DNA of 64,000 bases from Aquarana catesbeiana (lineage: Eukaryota; Chordata; Amphibia; Anura; Ranidae), in assembly GCF_042186555.1 (NCBI RefSeq), contig NC_133326.1:489043081-489107080 (forward strand), read 5' to 3'. The notes under the pieces are model-generated. The model did no database searches. It saw only the letters and a list, made by a program, of their open reading frames with translations, and was not told where the DNA came from. Position numbers and translations under genes: made by a program. Positions 54,601 to 64,000 of the stretch are shown here, one piece after another. Each line of letters begins with the position of its first letter. The stretch's first letter is position 1.

Positions 54601-57600
54601 GTGTGGTGTTGCAAAACAAAAAATACATCATGTCTGGAAGGCCACCAAGGGGAGGCAGACGCTCACAGGCCACTAAAAGAGGACATGCAGCCTCTGTGTC
54701 CACAGTCAACAGTGGTGGTCGTGGACATGGTACATCCTCTGCAGGTGGCTGTGGGGCACGCTTGTCCTTTTTTTCTGCTGCTGGCCACAAAATTGAGCCA
54801 CAACATGCAGAAGAGTTGGTGGAGTGGATAACGAAGCCGTCCTCATCCTCCTTATCCTCTGTCACCCAGGTTCTGAGTAGTTTGCTAACCAACGCACCTG
54901 CCAAAGCAGCCTATTCCACCAACTCCTTGTCCACAGTCACTCCTTCCATTGCCCCACCATCATGCATGGAGGAGTCCCCAGAACTATTCGACCACAGTGT
55001 CGGATACATGCTGCTGGAGGATGCGCAGCGATTTGAAGGCTCTGATGTTGGTTCCCAGGTTGAGGAAGGGAGTAACGTGAACCTAGAGAGAGGGGGTGCC
55101 ACAGAAGGACAAGAAACTGGCAGTCATGTTCCCCCCAGCTGCAGCATACTGCCAAGTTTGCTCCAGTGATGAGGAGGGAGGGGATGATGAGGTCAATGAC
55201 TGTACATGGGTGCCTGAGAGAAGAGAGGAGGAGGAGGAGGCACAACTCCAATGAGGCAGGATGTCCTCTAGGAGGCAGCTTAAGGACAGCAACCCTATTT
55301 TGACATGTGTGCTGCAGATTGCACCATTGCTGTTTGCAACCTATTTCTGAAGCGGATCAAGCGTGGTCAGAACAGAAGACGCTTGGGCACCACATGCTTG
55401 ACCACACGTATGATGACCTGCGATGCAGTCCGTTGGCAACAGCACTTGAAAGACCCACATCAAAAAAAAGGCAGACTTCTCCTTGCTCCTCATCTGGGAT
55501 CTCCAACCCTACTATACCTCCAGTTCTCTCAAAAACCTGCACTGAGAGGAATGAAGGTATAGCAATAGGTGTCCCAAGTACTTGCAGCCAATCTGCTAGC
55601 AGTACACCAACAATTGATTTTAGTAGGAAAATTTCCCTACCCCAGTTGCTGAACCGTAAAAAGAAATTCGGTCCCAGCCATCCACATGCTCAGCATCTAA
55701 ATGCTAGCTTGGACAAATTGCAAGCACTGCAACTGCTGCCTTTTCAGCTGGTAGACTCTGCCCCCTTTCGCAAATTTGTGGAATGTGCTGTACCTCAGTG
55801 GCAGGTTCCAAAACGCCATTTCTTTTCACAGAAGGCCATTCCGGCTCTCTACCGGCATGTGAAAGGCAATGTTTTGGCCTCGTTGGGCAGGGGCGGTCAG
55901 CAGTAAGATGCATATTAACGCTGACTCATGGTCTAGCAGGCATGGGCAGGGACATTACCTTTCCTTCACGGCGCACTGGTTAACTCTGCTGGCAGCTGGG
56001 GATTATGCAGGACAGGGTTAAGTATTGTTGGAGCTTGTTCCACCACCATGCCTCCAAAATGCTAGTGGTGATTCTGCCACAGCTCTCTCCTCCACCCCCT
56101 CCTCTTCTTCTTCCTCTATGGCCTCTTCTGTAGAATTGTCCTCTGAACCAGCAGTGCTCCACAAGCGTTCAAGAGGCTAAGCAAGCAGTCAGGCTAAAAG
56201 ATGCCATGCGGTGCTTGAGCTGGTCTGCCTAGGGTACAGAAGCAACACTAGGGCAGAGATTCTGTCAGCTCTGCAGAGGCAAGCTCAGAGGTGGTTGACG
56301 CAATGCCAGCTTCAGCCATGAATGGTTGTATGGCACCAACCTTCTCTCCACCCTCCAACAGGGACACTTGACCCATGTTCCATGTTTGGCACACGTCCTG
56401 AATTTGGTGGTTCTTGACCAGGTACCCAGGCTTACAAGATCTCCTGAGGCAGGCCAGAAAAGTCTGTGGTCATTTCCGCCGGTCATACAATGCCAGTGCT
56501 TGGCTGGCTGACATTCAAAGGGAATACAACCTGCCCACCAACCGCCTCATTTGTGACATGCCCACCAGGTGGAACTCAATGTTGGCAATGCTGCAGCGGC
56601 TGTACACGCAGCAGAGGGCCATCAATAAGTACCTGTGCGAGTGTGGCATCCGGACAGGGTCAGGGGAGCTTGGCTTCTTTTTCGCCACGCCAGCAGCTAC
56701 TGATCAAGGATGTATGCACTGTCCTATCACCATTTGATGAGGCCACAAGGATGGTGAGCTGCGAAATTGCATGCATCAGTGACACTGTCCCTCTAGTCTT
56801 CCTGTTGGAGCACGCGCATAGTGGAATCATGGACAGGGCACTTGAGGCAGAACAGCGGGAGGAAAAGGAGGATTTCCTTTCCTCTCAAGGCCCCCTTTAT
56901 CCAGATAGCATTCCTGCGGGCCTGCAAGACACACACAGGAAGAAGAAGAGGAGGAGAAGGATTGTGTCAGCATGGGTGTAGTGGATAGCACTCAGCAGCA
57001 GTCTTCAAGGGATGGTTTTCAGTTCCCAGAAACCCAAGGATTTGTACATGGCTGGGTGGAGGTAGTTACTGATAATGTGATTTTTTTTAGTGACCCAGAG
57101 GACTCAGAATCTAATGCCTCTGCAAACTTATGCTGCATGGCCTCCCTGATTCTGCAAAGCCTGCAAAAGTACCCTAGGGTTAGTGGTATCAAGGAGAGGG
57201 ATCAGTACTGGCTGGCAAACCCTTCTTGATTCACGTTACAAGGGTAAAGTTGCAGAACTCATTGTGCCTTCGCAGAGGGAGCAGAGGATGAAACATCTTC
57301 AGGAGGCCTTGAAGAAAGGTTTGTGTAATGCATTTCCAGACCCTGAGAGGTTACCATTTCCTGGTGCTGGACAACGTGTTGCTGAGGCTTCGTTCAGTCA
57401 GAGGAAGAGTGGTGGAGAAGGTGGCCGGCTGACCTATACCTTTAAACAATTTTTCAGTCCTCAGCACCAAGGTCTGATCGGTTCAAGCAACCATCGCCAA
57501 CGTCCTCATTGTATAGTGCAGGAATATCTAGGGGCGAGAGCAGACTTGGAGACCTTTCCAACAGAGCATCCACTGGGTTACTAGGTCTGGAGGATGGACC

Positions 57601-58682
57601 ACTGGCCAGAACTTGCTCAATATGCAATTGAGCTACTGGCCTGTCCTGCATCCAGCGTTCTTTCTGAACGCACATTCAGTGCTGCTGGAGGCTTTGTAAC
57701 CGATCACAGGGTGCGTCTGTCCACCGACTCGGTCGATCGACTGACCTTCATAAAAATGAATCAGTCTTGGATCACCACCAGCTACCAAGCACCTGATGCT
57801 GATGTAACCCAATTTTTTTCTGCCCCTGTTTAACAGGGGCATGTAATTACTTTTTTTGAAATAATAGTTAAGCAGGGCCCGTTCCTGCACCCAACAAGAG
57901 TAACTGTGAGGGGTTAAAGTATGCTGGCACCACCAAAACCAAAGGTCCAATTTTTCTGCCCCTGTTTAACAGGGCCATGTAATTACAATTTTTGATATAA
58001 TATTTCACAGCAGGTCCCGTTCCTGCCCCCAACAAGAGTAAGGGGTTACAGTGAGGGGTTACAGTGTTCTGGTACCACCAACACCCAAGGCCCAGTTTTT
58101 CTGCAGGGTATATAGGGCAGGCCATATAGTATATATACTGCTGTTCAGAGTATATAGTGCCTGGGGGCCCCCCACGCCATTTTTTAAAATTTTGGTGCGG
58201 GGTTCCCTGTAATATCCATACCAGACCCGAAGTGCCTGGTATGGATTTTGGGTCTGGACATCCACACCATTTTTTTGGGTATTTTTGATATTTTTATCTA
58301 TATTGCCAGAATCCGACAATATATTACACCCGCGAGCAGTTTTGAATGAAATTTTTTCCTTTAGAAATGTCATTTTGATGTGGTACTGTTATAAACATGG
58401 GAAAGATGCGCTACTTTACAGGCATACTAAGGACCCCCCCCAGGCACGATAAAGGAATATTTCATTTTTATTGTTTCACTTTAAGCATTAATAGAATCAC
58501 TCCTCCCGAAAAAACTGCAGTTTTTTTTTACATTGATTCATGTCTCCTGGGGCAAGACCCGGGTCCCCAAACACTTTTTATGGCAATAACTTGCATTTAA
58601 GCCTTTTAAATGAGCACTAATTTTTTGCCTGTTCGCATGCTCCGCTGCAAACTGAACTGGGGGGTGTTCGGCTCATCCTTAT
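54601..58682 (+). mobile_element. hAT transposon, BED-finger type, decayed
   Basis: Coding from 54630 to 57833 is followed by about 850 bp of 3' DNA ending GGTGTTCGGCTCATCCTTA at 58682. The 5' end is not clear because the minisatellite lies directly upstream and may be part of the element. The 3' region has a CTGCCCCTGTTTAACAGGGxC segment given twice (57821 and 57956) and the GGGGTTCCC / ATACCAGACC repeat. Confidence 0.8.
54630..57833 (+). pseudogene. hAT transposase, broken
   Basis: It starts MSGRPPRGGRRSQATKRGHA at 54630. A BED-type finger remnant, CTIAVCNLF followed by GTTCLTTRMM, is at about 55320-55415, with the second Cys and the His residues changed. A central segment has WLADIQREYNLP and CDMPTRWNSMLAMLQRL at about 56500-56615, the conserved W region of hAT cores. 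The C-terminal dimerisation region reads YAIELLACPASSVLSERTFS, then AGGFVTDHRVRLSTDSVDRL at 57615-57740, and ends at 57833. At least six frameshifts or stops. Confidence 0.88.
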
Positions 58683-59185
58683 TTACAATCACTTTTATTT
58701 TCCCTTCTCTGTTTGTAATTAGTGGTCCTTTGTGTACGTTACAGACCATTCAGAAGATGTTATATTGATGATATTCTTACCTAAATGATACAGCTAGTGC
58801 ATGGAGCAATTTGGGGTTTTTTTGCTGAACTGAGGGGAGTTTTAAATTATTTGCATTCTTCCTAATTACACCTTCCAGTGCATAGTAGGGCAAAAAACTA
58901 GTGGGTAAATTTGCCAAAATCTTGTCATCCATGATGAACCCACTGCCTATTCTATTTGACTAGCCTCTGCTTAGGAGCACCCTCCACTATGAATCTTTGC
59001 AACACCCACCTAAAATATAGAAACCTTGGACAACTAACTGGACAGTGAAGAAGCTGCAGCACAGTGAAGAGTGATCACTGCTCTCTCCTCCTTGAACCAT
59101 GTTCCCACTTCAAAGCGTGACTGGATTCTATTGCCAATCTTGTTTCTACATTCTGCTGTGTAGGCAGGGTTATATGAGGCTGATA
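58683..59185. other. No gene recognised
   Basis: Spacer of ordinary composition between the hAT end and a TTAA MITE. No motif. Confidence 0.4.
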
Positions 59186-59689
59186 TTAAAGTGATACTAA
59201 AGTCTTGTTTTTTTTTTTTCTTAAAAAATAATAAACATGTCATACTTACCTGCTCTGTGAAATGGTTTTGCATAGAGCAGCCTGGATCATCCTCTTGTCA
59301 GGTCCCACTTCGGTGCTCCTGGCCCCTTTCTCCTGTCAAATGCCCCCACAGCAAGCAGCTTACTATGGGGGAACTCGAGCCGAGCTGCAGCTCTGTGTGC
59401 CTATTCAGGCACAGAGTCGTGGTTTGGCCCCACCCCCTCTCTCTCCTGATTGGCTCACTGACTTTGATTGACAGCAACAGGAGCCAATGGCATTGCTGCT
59501 GTTTCTCAGCTGATCAGGAGGGGAGTCCCGGACGGCCAAGGGACAAATGGACATCGCTGGACAGAGATGGGGGTCAGGTAAGTATTAGGGGTGCTGAGGG
59601 GGGCTGCTGCACACAGAAGGCTTTTTATCTTAATGTATAGAAGAATGCATTAAGATAAAAAAACCTTCTGCCTTTACAACCACTTTAAG
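59186..59689. mobile_element. TTAA MITE family TTAAAGTG, copy B
   Basis: It runs from TTAAAGTGATACTAAAGTC to ACAACCACTTTAA. It has the same layout as copy A, including TTTTGCATAGAGCAGC and a TTTATCTTAATG / GCATTAAGATAAA hairpin near the right end. Confidence 0.85.
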
Positions 59690-61470
59690 AAGACACATTC
59701 AACCATTTACACAGGATGCACTTAAAACACATTTAATCATTTTCAAAGAATATGCAATATGTTTGTTGTGGATAATAATAGCCACAGGGATCACTGTAGC
59801 TTGTAGGTAAAGGTCATAATTCAAATCAATATATATAAGGAATATATATTTGAGGTAGAAAATGTGCTTGTGAAAAGCAGTGAGTGCAACATCAAAAATA
59901 CAAAACCAACAAAATTATCAGTAAGAGGGCGGGATCAACATGCTGTGAGTGAATGATCCTATGAGTAGCAATCTGACATGAAAATACAAAGAAAAATAAA
60001 TGAGCGAATATAGGAATACCGCATACAAAATAGGCTACAATACTATATATCATAGGCGTAAATGAATGCTGACATGGAAGGGTAGTCCATAACAATCATC
60101 GAGATGAGAATTCATGGTGTTAAAGCCATGGTGCTTGTTAAAGGCTTCTGAAACGATGTTGGAAGAACACTGACATGTATAGGGTATTGTCTTCTCCAAA
60201 ACAGACTTCAAGTAAAAAAGATAAACTACCCTTACCAGAAATGGTAGACTCACAGGCCGTCGGCAGTGAGGATAGACTAGACCCGGATTTCCAGCTGTCT
60301 TGATCTCCTATCTTAAGGCTGGCTTGGATCATCCACCGAACTCCGCTTAATCAGAGACAGTTCCCATAATGTAAAAGAAAAAAGGAAAACTTCCACATAG
60401 TGTAAATCCGACAAGGATGGAAAATTTATTGATATAAAACGTTTTCCAGCATACAATAAAAATGTGAGTGGAAAAAATTGGGTTCAATTGAACTTAAAAA
60501 GCGCAGTAAAAGGTAGCTAGGGTAGCAAAATGGACCCGACATGTTTCGTCCTCTAGGACTTCTGCTGGGGTGTAAGCCAACCTGCCACCACTACGCTTAT
60601 ATAGAAATAAATAAATTAAAACCATTACACACCTGATCGGACCATGTACGGCCTGACTTCCGGGTTTGTTAGCATCCATAACTATTTGCTAACATGTGAC
60701 AGTTTAATCAGCCAATCGTGTGTGAGCGAGGTTGGTCAGGAACCAGGTGTCCCTATCGTGCTCCAATCAACAGCTCCAAAGTGCTCATCAGCATGAGGGG
60801 TCAAGTGATAACCATGTGACCAGACGTTTGCGCAATGACGTAATATGCGCTCGGAGATCGAGTATCATCGGAGACAGGAAGCAGTAACCAATTCACACTT
60901 AATTTGAAACGCAAACGCTCTCCAAAGGCTCGTTATGACCGGAAACTGACTTATATTGGGTAGACACTGTAAATGCAGGCCACCATATGACTTGTATACA
61001 AATTAGCATATGGATAACAGGCAATCAGACCACACGACCCAAAGAGGGACAGTATATCACGAAATAAAATTACAAAGTCACAACCCAAGTGTATCAATTA
61101 ATAGAATTACATGCATATAGGAATAAAAACCTTGAAACAAATGATATATAGAGAACAAAAGAGTGGTGTAATATACACAGAGAAGTATTGGTAAGGATCA
61201 TGCATATCGAGAACTGACATGAACATGTCGAATAGAAATAAAGTATAATATAATTAATGTGACACAATGTGTGTATGTGAATAAAAACGTATATGTTAAA
61301 TGCTTGGCATACTGCATCTAAATTACTACAAGACTATATAGATAATGCCGGACATAACTTGTCCCCATAATGCTGACAAGAAAAGGGATATGTCTAACGA
61401 TAAAATCCCTGAGTCTGACACCAAAAACAGAGTGAAGATCTAAGGTGTCATCTAAAATACAAGGAACAGA
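59690..61470 (-). mobile_element. PLE-type terminal region, minus strand
   Basis: Non-coding, with a minus-strand hammerhead-like motif at 60521-60589. Its general makeup is like the other hammerhead-bearing stretches. No coding part of this PLE is attached. Borders are inferred from the neighbouring MITE and LINE. Confidence 0.45.
60521..60589 (-). ncRNA. Hammerhead-like ribozyme motif
   Basis: On the minus strand the box CAGCAGA (60567-60561) stands for CUGANGA, with positions 4 and 6 changed. Then A, stem II GTCC/GGAC with a TAGA loop, GAAA, ACATGT as short stem III, and GTC before the predicted cut (60538). Stem I has CCC/GGG and, further out, GGTGGCA with TGCTACC (one G-T pair). GAAACATGTC is identical to that of the 22.8-kb motif. 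Confidence 0.5.
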
Positions 61471-61475
61471 ATGTA

Positions 61476-61695
61476 AAAGGACTCAATCACCCTGCTAAAA
61501 GGACATCTCTGTGGCAAACTGCACAGGATTCTCACTGCGATGTCCTGTGCATCCAAGAAATGCACTTTAAAACCAACACCGAACCTCAGTGCTCCAATAA
61601 GAATTTTTCAAACATCTTTAAAGCCTCGGGTCCTGACAAAAAAAACGGAGTCATGATAGCCATTAAATCTACATGCTCCTTCTCCCTACATATAA
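61476..61695 (+). pseudogene. L1/Tx1-type LINE endonuclease, N-terminal fragment
   Basis: In one frame it reads GLNHPAKRTSLWQTAQD, CDVLCIQEMHF and then PDKKNGVMIAIKS. These are early blocks of the APE-like endonuclease of L1-group LINEs, with IQE carrying the catalytic Glu. The frame breaks off near 61695, where an inverted-repeat insert begins. The remaining endonuclease and the RT start are missing. Confidence 0.75.
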
Positions 61696-62327
61696 AACCA
61701 GGTGTAGCGCTAAAAAATGAGAAAAATTATTGCTGTACCACATGTACAATAAATTGTGAAAAAATGGTGTTTTGTATATTTTGTGAAAATTCATACATAA
61801 AAGTCACTCATATAATAAACCCTTAAGGTCACCAAACGTGATGACAAGATGCAATAATAGCAATGAAGTCCAAAACAAAATATGCAGGTGCAGTGAACAT
61901 AAATGTTGCAATGGTGATGAATTCCAAAACCGTATACTCGTGAAAATTTCTGATATATTCCAACGTGTGCTGATAACCACTTGTGCACAACCACCACCCG
62001 GGATGACTGGAGGCTTACCAGAAAGTTGGGACCCACCGAGCATACGCTATATGGGTCAAACAGGCTTAGGTTGCTCACTGGCAAAGGAGGTAGGATACCA
62101 AGGGCTGGTAGATGGTGAAGTTGTGACGTTGCTATCCCGAGACAGTCTTCTCCATATGGAAGCTCGGACATCAATGGACATTACCCACATGTAATGAAGA
62201 AGGGGCTTATTCACACAAGGTGCAAATCATGATTTGCACCTTGTGTGAGCAACCTAAGCCTGTTTGACCCATATAGCGTATGCTCGGTGGGTCCCAACTT
62301 TCTGGTAAGCCTCCAGTCATCTCGGGA
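61696..62327. mobile_element. Inverted-repeat insert in the LINE
   Basis: The arms 62002-62078 and 62245-62321 are exact complements over 77 bp. A separate 38-bp perfect palindrome (62211-62248) lies at the inner edge of the right arm. To the left, 61696-62001 is non-coding. The element family was not recognised. LINE coding is present on both sides. Confidence 0.7.
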
Positions 62328-63035
62328 CTCCCTTAGACAGGAATTAAAATCTCTCCTTCTAGAATCCTTTGAAAGAGCACATAAGCATTTTAGAGCTCAA
62401 CACTACTCTATTAGTAACAAAGCCGGAAAGGCAATGGCCAATAGAATCAAAGGTTACTATTCCAAAACCAAAATTACCCATCTATTCCACCCAGCTACTA
62501 AACAGAAACTGATAGATCCACAAGCTATTGCAGACGCATTTAGTTACTACTACAATACACTTTATAATATAAAAGATGACACATCTGTCACACAGCCGTC
62601 TCTACTTGACATAGAGGCATTTCTCAATGAGATCAACCTCCCTAAACTGACCACAGAACAACTAGACTCCCTGAACACCCCATTTACAGATCTAGAAATC
62701 AAAAATATAATTTCATCACTTCCCTCTAACAAATCTCCTAGCCCAGATGGTCTTACAGGAGAGTATTACAAGCAATTTGGAACTGTGCTAACACCATATC
62801 TGACCAAAGTGACAATGACGCTGCCTCCTCCTCCTCTCTCCCCCCAGAAATGCTAAGTGCCTTAATTGTTACACCACCGAGGCCGGGGAAAGAGCCTACC
62901 TCTGCACAAAATTTCCGACCCATATCTCTTCTCAATGTGGTCACAAAAATCTATGCCAAACTAATAGCCCACAGATTACTCAACCTAATGCCCCTTCTAA
63001 TACATAAGGACCAATCAGGCTTCACAAAAAAAAAA
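62328..63035 (+). pseudogene. L1/Tx1-type LINE reverse transcriptase fragment
   Basis: The frame from 62328 reads RDSLRQELKSLLLESFERAH, then FTDLEIKNIISSLPSNKSPS and PDGLTGEYYKQF. A frameshift near 62830 leads to MLSALIVTPPRPGKEPTSAQ, NFRPISLLNVVTKIYAKLIA and IHKDQSGFTK, ending in an A-run at 63035. KSPxPDG, NFRPISLLN and DQSGF are RT blocks 0-2 of the L1 group. It is cut off on the right by PLE-C. Confidence 0.82.
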
Positions 63036-64000
63036 AAACCTGCCCCCCGGGACGCCCTATCGTTAGTGGCATTGATTCCATCTCATCCCGGGTGGGCAGG
63101 TACATTGATTTCTTCTTACAACCATTGGTTCTAAAGATGCCGTCACATTTGAAGGACTCCCGTCATGTGATCAACCTACTCTCCAATGTTACTCCCAAGT
63201 CAGGATGTTGGTTAGTGACAGCGGATGTCGCCTCATTATATACGGTGATACCACATAGTTTGGGGCTATTTGCAGTAGAGTATTATTTGAGGCGTGACTC
63301 CGGATTATTTGATGAACAGATTTGTTTCATCATGCAATTACTCCATTTTGTAGCCACCCGGAACTATTTTTGGTTTGGGGGTTAGTTCTATAGGCAAGAT
63401 AGAGGGGTCGCCATGGGGGCTAAATACGCCCCAAGTCTGGCTAACCTCTTCATGGCCCTATGGGAGGAGGATGTCATCTATGCCCACCAGAGACCACAGG
63501 TGGTCTTGTGGGCTAGATATATAGATGACGTCCTCCTCCTGTGGGATGGTGATCGCCATGATCTGGACGCCTTTATGAGTATGTTAAATGACAACAATCG
63601 TGGCATACGATTCTCATATGAGGCAAGCCAGACCGAGATTAATTTTCTGGATCTCAAGATAAGTATCAAAGATGGACAATTTTCCACAGCAACCCATTTC
63701 AAGAATACTGACCGTAATTCTTATATATCCGTAGACAGTTGCCACCATGAAGCCTGGCTAAAGTCAGTGCCGAAAAGCCTGAAACGTAACTGTTCAGACC
63801 ATGAAGAATTTTTGGCTCAAGCTGATGTCCTGATAGGACGTTTCCTCGAGAAAGGCTACTCGGAGGTGTCCCTTAAAACCACATTAGATGAGGTTGCTAC
63901 CCTCGATAGACGTACTCTACTTAACGACAAGGTTCCCAATATGGATAGGGCACCATCCGTACCATTTATTACCACCTATTCCCTACAACATAGGAATGTG
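63036..64000 (+). pseudogene. PLE-C, 5'-truncated PLE reverse transcriptase (runs out of window)
   Basis: It begins PPGRPIVSGIDSISSRVGRY at about 63045 and carries VTADVASLYTVIP (first Asp, about 63220). After FWFGG there is one in-frame TAG (about 63383), then RGVAMGAKYAPSLANLFMAL and the catalytic box YIDDVLLLWDG (about 63515-63550). INFLDLKIS and a long thumb region to the window end follow. Apart from the stop and a start shift it reads well. The endonuclease should lie beyond 64000. Confidence 0.88.

Overview
The window is non-coding, repeat-dominated DNA from a large animal genome, most likely an anuran amphibian and plausibly a ranid frog. The inference rests on the repeat mix: Penelope-like elements (PLEs) with hammerhead-like motifs, CR1 and L1/Tx1-type LINEs, Tc1, piggyBac and hAT transposons, many TTAA-flanked miniature elements, and long (AT)n tracts. 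No intact host gene was recognised. Every recognisable coding region belongs to a transposable element, and nearly all are broken by stops or frameshifts. The longest open frames (around 13 kb, 50-52 kb and 53-54 kb) are minisatellites open in several frames at once.

Layout. 1-3059: PLE-A (+), reverse transcriptase (RT) plus GIY-YIG endonuclease, with its last exon-like part split by a 1.2-kb TTAA element. 3749-18782: a nested PLE block. PLE-B (+) is cut in two by PLE-2 (-), with a matching 12-bp sequence (5064-5075 and 10913-10924) at both borders. PLE-2 carries a TTAA element in its 3' part. PLE-B carries a 3.3-kb piggyBac-like element directly after its endonuclease stop. The block is flanked by direct repeats of about 0.8 kb. 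19.7-28.2 kb: CR1 fragments (RT and ORF1 esterase), MITEs, a PLE-type leader with a hammerhead-like motif, and a complete non-autonomous LTR element (23821-26164, TSD ATAGT) whose only long ORF is a 9-residue repeat.

30.8-38.2 kb: a fold-back DNA element holding a non-autonomous piggyBac derivative, then the probable parent, a 4.8-kb piggyBac element with a decayed transposase. 39.4-47.8 kb: a cluster of MITEs, many with TTCACAC-type ends, including an exact 292-bp tandem duplication. 48.2-49.8 kb: Tc1. 49.9-54.6 kb: two minisatellite fields separated by (AT)n tracts. 54.6-58.7 kb: a decayed BED-finger hAT transposon. 59.7-64 kb: a minus-strand PLE tail with a hammerhead-like motif, an L1/Tx1 LINE interrupted by a 77-bp perfect inverted repeat, and a 5'-truncated PLE that runs out of the window.

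The genes do not form a pathway. What can be read is an order of insertion: LINEs and PLEs first, then PLE into PLE, then TTAA elements into both. The points most worth checking are the four hammerhead-like motifs, the PLE-in-PLE insertion, and the LTR element with a palindromic coding minisatellite.
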